The notes beneath the pieces were generated by a model, which saw only the letters and a program-made list of their open reading frames with translations, searched no databases and was not told the DNA's origin. 64,000 nt of DNA, taken from positions 522,856 to 586,855 of the forward strand of contig CM041198.1 of NCBI GenBank assembly GCA_023078555.1, in the 5' to 3' direction. A program made the translations under genes and the position numbers. Every line of letters begins with the position of its first letter. The first letter of the stretch is position 1. This DNA is from Ulva prolifera. Taxonomy: Eukaryota; Chlorophyta; Ulvophyceae; Ulvales; Ulvaceae. Positions 33,517 to 49,800 of this stretch are shown here, piece by piece.

Positions 33517-34824
33517 TGCAGGAACGTGCACTAGCTAAGGAACAAGCCTGATGTCTATATGCTTACGGGAGCTGTTCAAAAACGATTCGTCGCCGGGCTC
33601 CCAGCATTCCGAATTGACATGCAATCAGATGTGCTCAGCACATCGACGAGACAAGCAAGGCATAAATAGGCTGCAAGGTATAGGTGCGAGATCTAATTGA
33701 GCACAGGGAATGTCGTGACTGTCTCGACAATGTCGTGCGATGTGGAGGTGCTGTCTGGGCAGCATGCAGTGGCCACAGGGAGGCAGTGGCCACGTGGAAT
33801 GTACAGTGTGTGAGAAATGACCGACGTCTCATCGCTTCTCCGCAATGTAAATGCGTCACGCCTATGTGGATGTATAACTGGCCCAGATTCGCAGTCATGC
33901 TGTTTCAGAATTGTTGACTTGCAACTCGTGACACCTGATCATTCGAAAGGATGTCTGAAACGGCATGTGATATCAAGCTCCGCAACCACAGCCCACGCCT
34001 GTGTCCACAATGGCCATAGCCTAGAACGGGAATACAATGTGCTTGTACCGTTTCTCGATATGCGAGGTAGGTGCGCGTGGCTAGCTGCCTCCCCGGTTGT
34101 GCACAATCAGGTCAAGTGTCTCTGGGCTCACACATGATCACACATCCTGCTGTGTCCCGGCCTGGTGCACATGTTGAGTGATTCCGTGCCAATGGTATTG
34201 TGAGTCTGGGTTACCGGTTTCGAATTTCTTTCATGTTGGGCACCATGGTCATGTGCGGTGAAGCCCTGTCTGCTTACGTAAGGGTACCCGGCTTTGTCTG
34301 CCCGTGCACGCGCTTTCATGGCACAGCATCTAACGCACAGCCAACTAGCCCTGCACCTCATGTTGAATCGCGTGAAGGGCTAAGATGGGTCAATAGTCCA
34401 GGTTGAGGGCTTCATGCACTTGATCACATCATCTGCCACTTCATCACGTCCTCTGAGACAGACCTAGGGTCTTCAGTAGCACCCCTCTGAAGTATATGCA
34501 CCCCGACTACAAGTGCACCAACACAGCCTGCCATGACCTGATAGAGAGATGGCTGAATGCACGGGTGGAAATGATGCACGGTTGGCCAGACTTGCCTTGC
34601 AAGGCAAAATTGCCGCTGCCGGTCGTACGCTCCAGCAGGCCCAGCCCAGAATACATGGTGGTACACTTCACACTCAAGAATACGCAGTGCTCGACAGCAG
34701 ACAACAAACGCTGAGCGTACCAGACAACCCATACGGCATGGCCGGTGCTGTCTGCTGAGACAGGGCTGAGCAACCTTTCACACACAGCCCCACGGTGGGT
34801 GGCAGCCCTGACCTTTCAGAGACC
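33517..34824. other. Intergenic region, no gene seen
   Basis: About 1.3 kb between the FUN14 start and the 3' end of the GT77 gene (both on the minus strand). It should hold the FUN14 promoter and the GT77 3' UTR. No family resemblance in any frame. Confidence 0.5.
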
Positions 34825-37800
34825 CTACTGCACTACGATCCCTCTCCCGAGCATCATGGGTGCGTATGCTGCGCCCAGTGGCTTCACGGTGGCGTCCTCG
34901 CCCGCGGCCATGCGGCAGCACCAGAAAGCAGGCATGTGGGACAGCCTCACCAGGAAGCCCTGCTGCAGGGCCTCCTCGGCCAGAGGCTCCTGCAGGAACC
35001 TCTGCACCCCTGTGTCCTGGCCTGCGCTGTAGCGTAGCTGAAGCACCTGCTGTGTGAGGCCAGAGAAGAGTGTGTGCACCACGGCCGCTGGCTGGTCACC
35101 CGCGATGGGCCCGCCTGAGGAGCCAGGGGCGTCGGCACCTATCTCCAGATGCAGTACATCTGCACATGGTATTTGTGACATATGTGGTGCTGAGCCGCAG
35201 AGGCGAGCCCCTCTGAACAAGGGGGAAGCCTGCTGCCTCATGTGGTTTGATCCACCAGTGTCCGTTGTGGTACATGCCTACAGCCCAACAGAAACCTCTG
35301 ATGCTGCCAGCCAGTGCGGGTGACAGCATTTGGAGATGAGGTTCTTGCTGTCTGGGGGACTGAGCTCACAGAGGTCGAGATAGGTGGCTAGAGCCAGAGT
35401 GGTAAGTGACACTTCTCTCTCACAAAGCTGCATGCAGGCCTCAAAGGTTTGGAAGTAAATGCTGCTGGCAGCTGCACACCGCTTCTGATCGAATCTGGGA
35501 CCTGTTTGCTGTCAAGGAACGAATGCTCCCTGAATCGAATTGGAGGCCCAAACTTGTCGGGGTCATCATCCATGTGAAACGGCTCCAGAACGTGGTCAAG
35601 GGGGCACACAAAGGGAAGTCGTGTCTGCGGCGCTCCTGGGATGCGGCATGCATCCACAGGGCCCCAGTACCGGTCGCAGTAGCACATCAGCTTTGGCAGA
35701 ATCACCGTGCGGTTCAACGTGGCAGCCATCGCAAACACGTCTCGCATCTGCACACCCACATAGGTTCTCCAAGGGCTTGCATCCACGCAGCCTGTCATGT
35801 GTCCAGGACTACAGCCTCACGTCACACAGTCCAGCTGTAGGTCGAGCATGTGCCCTGATGTGGCTCTAGGACTCAGGCTGCGCATATCGCAGAGGCCAGG
35901 ACAGCTGCTTCTCTCGCAGATTGTTTGCCATTTCGATGCTCCTGTGCAGATGCTGGCACAGACAGGTCCCACGGCCCCAGCGCTTCATGGCCACAGGGCG
36001 TGCATCAACTGCAGTCATCACACATCTGCGATCGTTGTGGATCTGAAGCTATCTTGCAACAACGAGGAGTGACTGTTGATGGCTAGATGGGGCACTGAGA
36101 CCTGCTGCACTGTGACTGTAGGTGTCGTCGTATCCAGATGCCGTATCTGGATCCATCCAGGTGTAGTCGAATCTGCAGCTGCAGGCCTCACTCTGCATGC
36201 ATAACAGTGAACCCAGGCGGCAGAGCACTGCTAGCATACCTGGAGTAGCTGGAACTCCATGTTCTGCAGATGGAAGTCAGACATCAAGGTGTTGTTGTGC
36301 GATGAGTGGAAGTCCGGCGGCGCTGGCAGCTGCGCCAGCTCTGCATGAAGGAATGGGCCTCCTGCCTTGTAGTACTCTAGAGGATCTTTCCAGAGATGGG
36401 CCTCTCGCAGGCGATGCCGTTTACCTTTCGTCCCGCCATACTGAAACGTTTGGTGCACAACGTATGGCTGCAGCTGCTGCAGCTGCACCACAGCGTGTCT
36501 ATCATGCAGTGCACACAATGGCCATCCATCACAGGCAGAGACTTCGAGGCAAGTGTCCCCACAGCCTCATTCTGCGAATCATCTTGGTTCCCATGCCATG
36601 ATCATGGCTTCATGATGTAGTCGACTACAAAAGCACAGCATAGCGAGCATCGGCCAGCGGCATGACATCACACATACCTCATACGCATGCTGCACGTGGA
36701 ATGTGTGGCCACTTGCAAACGTTGCCACCGGCAGGACCCCCAGAATCAGTTGTTGCTGCCAGCCATAGAACAATCTGTCATTGCTCTCGTGTGTGAAGCT
36801 CAAGTTGAAGTCCTGCATTGCCAGATGGTTGAAGACATTCTGGTCCCAGGTCTGGTTTTCACTTCTGAGCACGTCCACCCACATGTCCACAAATGCTCGG
36901 CTCGCCTCGGTCGCTCTGACAAACATTATGCCAATGTTCATGGCTGAATGCGCTGCCTGTGGCTGCTCAAGCCCGTCATCACCTGGGCCAGATGTCGGTG
37001 CCAAGTGGTCGCTGGACACCAGCATGTCTGCAGCTGGGAATCGCCTTATGTATGCACTGGGATCTCGGAGCCAGACCGTGTCAGAGTCACAGAGCATGAT
37101 GTCTAGGCCATAGCTCAGGAAGGTTTGCAAGAGCTCAATTTTCAGGCGGCCCATCTGGTGAAAGCGTTCGGACCCCCAGCCGAGGTTGTGGCCCCCAATG
37201 GTGCTGGCTGACCCGTTACGGGCAGGCGTGAACATGGCGAACATTGGCTCCCCAGAAGCAGAGAGTGCGTCTGCGGTGTCAGCATCCATGGCGCCGACCA
37301 GGTAGTTTGTGACACCTGCAGGCCGGGTGAGCCAGTCTCGGGGGCACCCATGCACTGCTGCCACATGGCAACAGCGCAGATCTCACAATAGGTGATCTCA
37401 TGTGGAAGAGAAGCTTGCACGGCGCGTGATGCTGCTGTGTGGCAGTTTGGAGCCGGTGCTAACGGGGCATACCGATGTCCTGAAGATGCAAAATCCAATT
37501 CTGCACAAAGTCGATGAAGTGGAAATTGGTCCATGTCACAAAGACAGCATTAGCTTTCGCCCTTGAAATCGCAAGCTCTTTTGTGAGTACGGGGTAGTCT
37601 GTACGATGGTTGTCACTGGTGCCAACTCCGACAGGTGCTTGAGAGGCCAAGAGCTCCTTGTCTGTGTCTGAAAGCTCGGCTGGTGCTGTAGCAAGCAGCC
37701 CCTGACTGTTGACAAGCCAATCTCTGGCTGGGCGCTGATCAGCTTTGGGCGCGACGTTGGACTGCTTCAACCGGTTTATGAAGGAATCGATGTCCGGAGA

Positions 37801-38087
37801 TTCTGTTGCAAGCTTGAAGACTTCTGCCCAGACTGCTTCCTGAAACGGGGCTGAGCCAGATTGCCCTGCAGCTGAAGGATGCACACCGGCCGATAATCTG
37901 TCGATTTTTGCAGAGATGTCCGACGCGATCGACAGCTCCTGCACGCGCATTCATGGCTTCAAAATCATAACATCGACGACATCTGTCACAGCATAGAGGC
38001 TTGGCACACGTGTAGGATGGCATGTGCCAGGAGAAAAATCAAGAGGAGGCAACTGCCAAGGGCTGCTGCTGGAACAGGTCTGATCAT
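34825..38087 (-). CDS. GT77 arabinosyltransferase, XEG113-like, type II membrane protein
   Basis: Golgi glycosyltransferase of the family that adds arabinose to hydroxyproline-linked glycans of extensins (XEG113/RRA group). Six exons on the minus strand, phases closing: 38087-38010, 37938-37473, 37315-36678, 36482-36240, 35747-35480, 35159-34825; 675 residues, against about 640 in Arabidopsis. Exon 1 is a separate signal anchor (LGSCLLLIFLLAHAILH). The catalytic part shows VFVTWTNFHFIDFVQNWI, GWGSERFHQMGRLKIEL and the DxD metal/sugar site LCDSDTVWLRDP; downstream are PYVVHQTFQYGGTKGKRHR, the basic-rich acceptor region, and YCDRYWGPVDACRIPG with LPFVCPLDHVLEPF typical of XEG113. Family call is strong; the exact acceptor in this organism is not known. 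Confidence 0.93.
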
Positions 38088-38907
38088 GTTATTGAGCAAG
38101 AGCTGCCTCATGAGCTGACGCCAAGTCCAGATTGAGGCGAGCTCCAAACAAGGTCAGCATCCGCATCCGTTCATTATGTTGTCTTCAATTGCCCTGTCTG
38201 ACTGGTGAGATCGTCGCTTCAAGCAAACCACAGCGCAGTTGTAAGAACAATCAGGCACAGCGGCGACAATCTAAAAAACGATTCGCTTCCATATATTTCA
38301 AAGATTTACTACGGTCAGCATAAATACGACATGCTGGCTCGCAAAATTCCAGACCGCGATCAGGTGTCCAGAGCGAGCACTTCGTTGTCGACGCACGTAC
38401 GCGAGAGACAAATCATGAACGTTCGGTAAAGTTCAGAATTCCAATGAGTGTACACGATGACCCTTGGGTACAAGAGAAGTACTCGATTACAGATCTGCAC
38501 CAAGCGCGCCTGTGGACATCCGCTCTTATGAATCCTTGTCATGAAGGGCGCAACGCGGACCTGAGTTGCAGCATCTGAACTATGGTCACCATTTGTCACA
38601 ATGTAACGCTGCCGTGATCGACTCGTGATCGCGGCTATGATCTGCACCGGCAACGTTGACGGCATCTTCACTGACCTCACCGTCGGCCTGGCTAGCAAAT
38701 CTGGCGTGTCATCTTGGGATCGGCAATCATCACGAAAACTATTGCTGCTCGGACAATACCACACTGACGGGTCACCTGAAGTAGAGTGGAAGGCCTCAGC
38801 GTCTCATATTGCGGGAGTACTTGTTCAATGATCTGTCTGCTGCGTGTTCAGAGGTAGCAGTGACCACATCCAGACCTCTCATCGTCTGTGCAAGTTGTGA
38901 ACGCAGA
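38088..38907. promoter_or_regulatory. Divergent upstream region of the GT77 and SRP9 genes
   Basis: 820 bp between two opposite starts. No coding frame is convincing (38360-38764 on the minus strand has no family match). No specific promoter element identified. Confidence 0.35.
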
Positions 38908-39320
38908 ATGAAGATCTCTTCATGGGATGAGTTCGCAGAGAGGGCAAAAACAATGTATCTTGATGAGCCTATGCGGACACGCTACATCGTCAGATATAAC
39001 CATTCCCAGGGGAAATTCTGTGCAAAGGTCACTGATGACTTCAAGGTTCGCCTTATTGGACCACGTTGTAGGAGCTCATGCTGTGCACGTCCGCTTGTTA
39101 TCAGTGACTGAGGACCTGTATGCATCTGCAGTGCATTCAATACAAGAGTGATCAAGCCGCAGATGTAAAGAAGCTGGATGAGCTTAACACATTTTTTCTG
39201 TCCTTGATGGCAGGAATGGATCCAGAGGAATTTGCAGCTGCATGTGCTTCCGGTGAGCAGTCGTCACAACCACCGACTGCTCAAGCAGGTTCCTCTAGAC
39301 GGAACCGGAAAAAACAGTAG
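38908..39320 (+). CDS. SRP9: Signal recognition particle 9-kDa subunit (SRP9)
   Basis: Part of the Alu domain of the cytosolic SRP; with SRP14 it binds SRP RNA and delays translation elongation while the ribosome is brought to the ER. Two exons, 38908-39045 and 39132-39320, phase 0, intron 86 nt (donor GTTCGC), 108 residues. The match covers the whole family core: SSWDEFAERAKTMYLDEP, RYNHSQGKFCAKVTDDF, then CIQYKSDQAADVKKLDEL and FFLSLMAGMD, as in animal and plant SRP9. The last 25 or so residues (SQPPTAQAGSS, RNRKKQ) are an added polar, basic tail; human SRP9 has 86 residues. The ATG chosen immediately precedes the conserved start of the fold. Confidence 0.95.
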
Positions 39321-40414
39321 ACAACAGTGAGACGAGAAATGTGTGGATGGAGGAATCCAGACTTGTGCAATCATCGGTTCTTTGATGACTACACCTTTTG
39401 ACAACCAGTCCTGAACACCTCGCGCAATCAGTTGGTTGGGTGTACTGTTCTTCGAAACACTCACACAAGTGTCATGCTGACACCCTTCATAGCATTGACA
39501 ACTGCAGACAGGATTGCCTCACTGCATCTGTGTTTGCTGCGCACATGAAGCAGGAAGGCCACTGTACGGAACAGGAGTTGAAAGAGTTGTGTGAATTGGT
39601 CAGTTACCTAGACGAATTTGTGGCAGTAGAGTCTGATCGTCGATGTGATGTATGAAATTCAGTTCAAACGCTGGTGCGACACTTTTACAGATGAATAGGA
39701 TATCGCTTGTGGCCTCCAATGCCGTCCCATCTGTACAGATGTGTCCAAGCTGGTGTAATTCACCGGTTGACTCACTCCACTGCATGTCACCCATGCTGTC
39801 ATCTGGCTTCCCTTGCAGTAGATCCCTGTTTAACACAGCACATGTACTACATATCAATGCCGCCATGCCACAAATGCATATATCGGAATGGCAGCCTGTA
39901 GCTGTGATATGTGTTACACTATGTGCCAGCTTTGATTTTGAGAGCCTCACAGCTGTGGTGCGCATAATACCAAAAACTACACATGCTATAGCAGTGGACG
40001 TCCCATAAACACCTGCACGCAATGTTCGCCCCAGAACGTGGAACCATGCCAGCAGACAGCAGCTGCACATGCGCTCCATGCTTTGGCGTTGCAACAGCCG
40101 TGATCTCCGCAGAGCTGACATGGCAATATCTACACGAGCTGAGCATGGATGGAGTGTTGTCACTCTGCACAGATGCGATTGAGCAGAGACAGGTGTGGCA
40201 CCACCAGAGCCCCGACACTCATATGTCAGTGCGTACAGTCAAGGTTCCAGCCTCTGGGAAGGCACACTGCAACAAACGGTTGCAGGATTCACTTCGTCAG
40301 CAGGGGGCCCTATCTGTGCAGAGTACTCCCCAAGCTGTGCGGGCTGAGAACTCAAGCGAGGTAGGCATGAATGCATCAGGTTGAGGGTCAGCACGGCGCA
40401 ACTGTAACGCTGGC
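39321..40414. other. Intergenic region between the 3' ends of SRP9 and CCB1
   Basis: Convergent 3' region. A 187-codon open frame on the minus strand (39600-40163) and a 120-codon frame on the plus strand (40022-40384) show no domain and are Cys/His/Ser-rich, so I do not call them as genes. Confidence 0.5.
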
Positions 40415-42363
40415 TCACTTCTGCTCTGTGTTGCCGACGGACTCGAGAAGCCCAGGCACATAAACCTTGCCCTTCTCAAATAAGCCAAGCTCCTTGGTCA
40501 TGCGCTCGATCTCCTCTTCGTCTCCTTGAACCAGGATATCGACTGTCTTTTCATCATCAGCTGTGACCATCTTTATGCTGAACTCCTCTTGCCTGCATAA
40601 TGCCATAACACCTCATCCATGGCATCTGTGAACTTCAGGGCATGAAGACTCGCTTCAACAATGTGGCAACTGCAGACTGCATCTTGAAACTGCTGCAAGT
40701 CATGGCACATCTCCATGATAATCCATATGACTCAGGCACAGCTGTCTTCAAGGTCAAGTGAGTGGATGTCAAGGTGGGTCTGTGATTGCAAAACAGCAGC
40801 TTGACCACCACTTGCATTGAGCAAACTTTCTATACAGATAAAACAAAGGCTACGATTATAGGATATCGTGCATGCCCATCTGATGGTCAAACTTCCTCAA
40901 TCTGCGTGCCAGTTCAGAACGTTTCCTGACAGAGCCCTCAATGCGTGCATAAATCTGCTACATGTTAAAATGTGCATCGTGGACAATTTTTCGCAGACGA
41001 AAGGCAAAAGCTCTGCAGCAGGCGCAATCCGCTGTGGAGGACTCCAGGACTACTCAAGCCACCAAATCAAGGAAAATGACGAAGCTGCCAGACTTCCTGA
41101 GCCTAAGTGCCCCTTCTGGCTCTGCAAGTCAGATCATAGTACCTGATAACGTATTCATATGTTTGAACTCACCATGATGAAGCAGAAGTTTGGTCAGACG
41201 CGGCATTCATCGAAAAAAGTTTGCGATTTGTCCGTAATGGTGGTGAGTGTGGGTCTGAATGTGATTTGAGTTGTAAGTGTGCGTTAAAGGCATTTGTGTT
41301 GATAGCCACCGCATCACACGAATTGGTTCCTGCATGACTGGATTATGTGCGCTGGTACGATAGGGAGACACTTTGACAGCCAGAGCAGCACACCTATCTG
41401 CATTTTGGTAGTAATACCATGGTGCCAAGGGCGTCAGGAGGGTCAGAAGGTACCATAAGTTACCACCTGGGGCGGCAATGCTGAAGACCAGCCCACAGCA
41501 CAGCATGCCAACAAACATGTAGAATGTAATGGCCGCGGCCTGGCCACGGGAAGAGCGATAGTTTCCCACGAAAGTGATGACCTCACCGGTGTCCTTGACC
41601 TCGTAATTATAGTTCTTCATGTATGCGAAGAGCTTTCCAGCCCTGCACACCACTGGAGCCATTGAGGATGGATGTGACAGGGCACCACCACCATGCACTT
41701 CTGCAGACATAGCGAATGGCGCCTGTGAACTTGCTTGACCAAGCCTGCACTGTGAGTGGGTACAATGTACTTGACACATAGAAGAATGTTTGTTGACTCG
41801 CACCATGCATCCATCGCCACAGGCTCCTCTGCTGCCGGGCCGGCCATTTCAAAGGTTTTCCGCTTGATCTTTGCCTTGGGTGAGCGTTTTACTTGGGAGT
41901 ACAGGCCTGCCACAGTTCGTCCCGTCAGTCGCTCGAGATCTCGGCGCGCCGTGGACCACGCAGTAGCGACAGTCATGGCTCGTACATATTCTATCAAGAT
42001 TCTACGAAAAACAGCCCACATGATGATACACAGCCAATTCTACATATTGTACTCCAGTTTGGCGCAGTTTTGGTGACTTTTCAGTCCAGGCTCCTTACCT
42101 GGCACGCTCAGCAGGAACAGCGCCAGAACAGTGAAATAGCTCTTTGGATCCGCATTGCCGCCTTTACCGAAATCCACCAGATCTTCTGCTTGTGCAGGCA
42201 AATTTGAGAGGATACTGATGTACGTCATCGTCAGGCCCCCAGCGATCGAAGGTTTGTTGAGAGCCCGGCAAGTCGGGACACGCCCATTCACCCGCGGATA
42301 TCCATTACGAGCATAGAATTTGGTACAGATTGACAGCGCGCCAACAGTCGTCGTGGAAGCCAT
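40415..42363 (-). CDS. CCB1: CCB1: cytochrome b6f complex haem c(i) assembly factor, plastid membrane protein
   Basis: Cofactor assembly protein of System IV, which attaches haem c(i) covalently to cytochrome b6 in the thylakoid membrane. Four exons on the minus strand, all phases closing: 42363-42099, 41906-41804, 41642-41394, 40592-40415; 264 residues (Arabidopsis CCB1 about 267). The ATG has a good context (ACCATGG). A transit-peptide-like N-terminus (MASTTTVGALSICTKF) and a lumenal-type APAQAED-like site (NLPAQAEDLVDFG) precede SYFTVLALFLLSVPG. Next come SQVKRSPKAKIKRKTFEM, the soluble VKDTGEVITFVGNYRSSRGQ block, a second membrane pair (FYMFVGMLCCGLVFSI and YLLTLLTPLAPWYYYQNADR), and the C-terminal VDILVQGDEEEIERMTKEL and KVYVPGLLES. 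Strong family match over the whole length. Confidence 0.95.
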
Positions 42364-42787
42364 GGTGATCAGCTCAGACGAAGTACAGTACCGTGTCCCT
42401 TGCGGTGCGAGTGGGGAAACAACAAACAACACGCACGGGCTGTGGATATCCTCTGTAATTTGTTGATGGCTGCGATGTGACTGCTCGGCTGCGATGCAAG
42501 CCACGTCGTTCTGGTCTTCGTGCAATATGTGACCACATGTGCTTCCATGCATGGCCAAGACAGAGCTGGCCTGGCGGGAGCCGTGGCGACATATCCCTAT
42601 GGCTAAACAGACGATCTATGCATAAAATTTCTCCAGAGAGTGCGTCCGTCTGCGTGCATGCTCGTGTGCCGTTCGAATGCGCTGCGGGAGGTTGACGTTT
42701 GCAAGCGCGCGTTGTGGAAAGGCATTGGATAGTTCCAGCGTCAATACATGGTGAAGGTACAGGGAGTTTTGTGAGGGGCACGTTAAT
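42364..42787. promoter_or_regulatory. Divergent promoter region of two plastid-protein genes (CCB1 and NSI-like)
   Basis: Only 424 bp separate the two start codons, so the promoters and both 5' UTRs must share this stretch. No defined motif was identified. Short spacing between two nuclear genes for plastid proteins makes shared control plausible. Confidence 0.4.
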
Positions 42788-45725
<2,938 letters not shown>

Positions 45726-46866
45726 CACGGCCCAGTACAGTTGGCACGGGGCGTGCCAAGTTTAGCAAGTCTGCGACTCTTATATTCATTCGCCGCATCA
45801 TGCGTGCTTTCTCAACGTGATTTTCATGGACGCGGCACTTTCTCAGCCTCCTCCACGGCTTCTTCAAGACTACGGCAAGCGCAGTGACTCAACTCTGCCA
45901 CCGAGGCGGATGCACACGCACGTGCTGCCCAGAGCATGGTTAAAACAATTTGAGCAAGTTACTTCAGCAACTCTACAAGTAATGCGCGGGTAAGACGTCA
46001 GCAAAGAATCACTCAGCTTGAAAGTCACGTAAGACAGCACCGATGAAACATACGCAGCAGCTGCTGCTGGGGCACAGCAGTACTGTGGGGCTGTGCTTCA
46101 CCGGATCACAACAGCGTACGCTTAAGTTCCATCACGGCCGCTGCATTAAGCACTGCAGCATGTTGCGTAGGCGCCTCACTCCACAGGCTGGTCAAGAACA
46201 TTGTTTGCCGGCTATGACCAAATGATTTGTCCTCGATTCAAAGCGACTCTTCAACAAGAGCAGACGATCAGTATTGAGGTTTGCACAAGAATCGCAGGCC
46301 TTCATGAATCATGAATCAGAGCCTGGGTGTGATCACACACTTCAACACAGAAGCGTCGACGCACATAGCTACTCACCTGCAGTGCACACTTCTACCGCAC
46401 AGATCAGGTATTCCGCCGCGTGCGAGGGCTGTGTCCAACTGTCACATCCGCATACGTAGATATCACAGTGGAGGGCGTCGTGCGCCCGTGCGGAGCCAAG
46501 TGCTTCACATATGTGCCTGGTCGCTTGTGGCGACGAGTGTGGTGACGAGAGCGGCGTGACGCACCACGCGGAAGTTAAATTCGACAGCATGCAGATCTCT
46601 CATGCTTCGTGGATGCATGGACGGAGAGATGCATCAACAGAGGTGCTTGTGGTCAACACGTCTGGAAAATGCGTACGAGAAGAACACCGCACCGAGACAA
46701 CTCCGCATTGAAGCGCCCCGTGATAACCTGTTTCCCCTTGTGATCCATAACCCCCCTAACCGCGCTCGATCCCTGTGCACTGCAGTTGCTGCGCACTGTG
46801 CTTGTCGGCTATGCGCGAGATCATGTAGGCCACAACATCCGTGTGTAATAGATTGTAGGGAAGACA
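45726..46866. other. Intergenic region, no gene seen
   Basis: 1.1 kb between the acetyltransferase stop and the start of the sorting receptor, both on the plus strand. Only short frames with no recognisable domain; it should contain the receptor promoter. Confidence 0.5.
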
Positions 46867-49800
46867 ATGGATAGGTCGCGTCTTCACTTGGCCACGACGT
46901 GGCTGGTGCTTTGTCTCGGCGTGCAACAGCATCACCTGCGTGGCGTGGCACAGACCTTCACTTCCCAGCGCGCCACGGCATCGTTATGCAGCACAGATGA
47001 CTGCCTGGACTTCGAGCTGGTTTTAGCAGACTTCGGCGTATATCCCTACGGCCAGCTGTTCGAGTACGTCTCAGCTAGATTTGAACTTGGGGCATCTGTT
47101 CACCAGCGCGCAGCTCGTAAGGGCCTTCAATCAGCGCAAAAGGAATATTGAGTCTTATCCACAGGCTCGCATGCGCGCCAAGCGGGCGCTTTGCTTGTCA
47201 TCGGAGGCCTCGTTCCTGTCGACATCCATCCAGTCTTGCCGCGGCCTTGGGCAATGCTAACTTGGGCGGTCGAACTTGCTCCCCCAGGCCTTCGGCAGCG
47301 AGGCAATCATCATCCCAGCTGTGTAGAAATCGGCAAACGTAGCAGGTCTGCACTATGTGTCATGGCTATTATGAGGCTAGATGCTCACGTGCGGAGATAT
47401 TGACTACGTCAGCTGCTACACGCTGCATGCACTCACGCACGTTGTACCGTACACCAGTCAACCGGGCGCAACATCCGAGGCTGATCGAGGATCCTTCCCT
47501 GTGATAGCCTTCTGCTGATTTCATGTAACTTTTGGACTCTCAGACTCGGCCAGCAGCGGGACCGGGCTCACAGATGCTTCTGCAGCAGCGGACCAGCGAC
47601 GACGCATTGCTCGTTGCACCACGGCGGTCTGCGACGTCAATATTCCAGACAAATGTCATCTCTCAGCTGCATGTTGTTATGGCGTGCGCCACGTCAGTCA
47701 GCTGCGTGCGGGCGACCACCGTGTGGTCTGCCCGCCGAGGCCCACCATTCGGCTCGACATGCGTTTGGCTGATGCAGGCTGTCAGGCCTCCGCTTCTGGC
47801 AGGCGAATGTGGACCCGGAGTATCCGTCCACCTGTGGCAGCGGGATCGAGTCCTTCTGCCAATATGGCTGTGATGCAGCGGCATTCCAAGTGTGTCCCAC
47901 CACAGTAGCCTGCCTCCCACGAATTTGAATCACTGGACCGGCGAAGGGTGTTTCGGCGCTGACGCTTTCTTGATCACTGTTTGTAGACAGATGATGGGCC
48001 CTTGAGCCTTGAGCCGAAGACTGCACTGGGAGTGCTACGATCGTTTGGTACGTGTCTGCCCGTCCCTTGCTGAGCACCCCTGCATGCAGCCCACCTGCAA
48101 GCAGCGCTCCCACTCCGCCCAGTCCGACGAGTGCCTTGCAACATCACCTGCTCGATGTCATTCTGCATGCCACCCGCCCGTTGGACGCATAGGGCCTGCA
48201 TCTGGAGCTACCTCTGCATGCAAGCCACACGCAGAATTGCCATGCTCATCTCATCCCTGGCCTGCGATCATGGCCCTTCGACAACTGAGAAGTTGATCTG
48301 GGTCTGGGCTGGGGGTGTCCCTCCTTTGCGAATCTCTCTGCCTCCCAGCCGCAGCCAGCGTGGTCCCAGTCGCTGCGTGAACTGGCACTGTCGCTGGCCA
48401 CACGCACACCGCCATATGAAACTGCTGCGCTCGTCTAGATCAAGCCAAGGAGCACCGTGGCAGCTCCACGGCTGCAAGCCAGGGCACCGCATCTCAAGGC
48501 CCAGCTGTGCATGCAACTGTTTGCACACATCTCATCTCCCAGCACGCCGCGCTCACGGTGCCGCCGCGGGTGCAGACACAGCCGATGCGTCGTCCCTCAC
48601 AGACTGCAGCTTCATCGACAAGGTGGAAGCCGCCAAGCTGACAGGCGCAGCCGCCGTGATAATCCTCAACGAGCGCGACGACCAAGGCCTGACGATGGAC
48701 ACCAACAACGACAACCTCTCTCTCGCGTGCGCCACCGCCACTCCCCGCAGCTGTGTGCTTGTACTGTTCTCTGCTTTATGATCAAGGTATGTCGTGGGAT
48801 CCGGCGTAACGGGCCCGATCCTGGGCGACAGCGAGGTCAGATGGGGCAGAGCTGGAGTGCGGCGGGGTTGTGGAAAGCTCCCCGGCTGGCGTCAGCGTGC
48901 GTGCACGTCCGAATGCTGCCCGGTCTGCCAGCCAGGTCCTTCCAGATCGCCACTTGTTCGGGGTACCAAGATCCGCACCATAGACGTGTTTGGGTATTCG
49001 AAAATCTGCGATCGAGTGGGATAGCGGCAATGCAATGTCGATGGCCACAGAGGGCAGAGCGCAGCAGCGGGGTCCTGCGGTTCGCTCGTTCCCACAGGGC
49101 TGCTGCTGCATGCAGAGCGGACAAGGCCGCACCTCCGACGTTCCTCATGGAGCGCCTCTACGTGTCGTCGGTGCGGCAGTTCATCAACGCCACGGCCCCC
49201 AGCGACGCCGTGCGGCTCACCGTCGACATGCGCAACATGTTCCCCCAAGGCCAGAACGTGCGCGCCCTGCTCCTCGCCACACACAATGCCACACCCCCGC
49301 ACTACAGGTGGCATGCATACGGTGGCACGGCAGTGGCTGTGGTGCTTGCATGCATGAGCGCTGCGCTGTGGCCACCTGATGCGCCGGGCTTCGGGGCTGG
49401 TGGTTGAAGGACGCTGATGCTGCACGGGCCGGCTTGCAGCACAGCAGTTGGTGCCGTGCAGCACAGCACAGAGTGCTGCAACAGGGCAGCATCCGTGAGG
49501 GCCATGGGGAACCTCGAATGGGGTGGACGAGAATGTGTGTGGGCCCAGGCCCGAGCAGCATAGCAGTTGGACCTGATCGCGGCTACAGCGCACTGAGGTG
49601 AGCCAGCTGCTGGCAGCAGCAGTCACCAGAGGGCTGCCCTGGCGGCACATGGTGCATGCACATTGCAGCCGCGGCAGTGCACGTGCATGAGGCGCAGCTG
49701 CCAGCAGGCAGCGTCCAAAGCAGCTGGCATGCGGCCCGGGCGCCAGCGGTAGACCGATTGCGCTGCTGGTGTCCATCCCGCCAGGGCCCGAGGCTATGCA

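Noticed and set aside
39600-40163. 187-codon minus-strand frame next to CCB1
   Set aside because: No domain, no consistent start context, unusual Cys/His content; lies in the 3' flank of two real genes.
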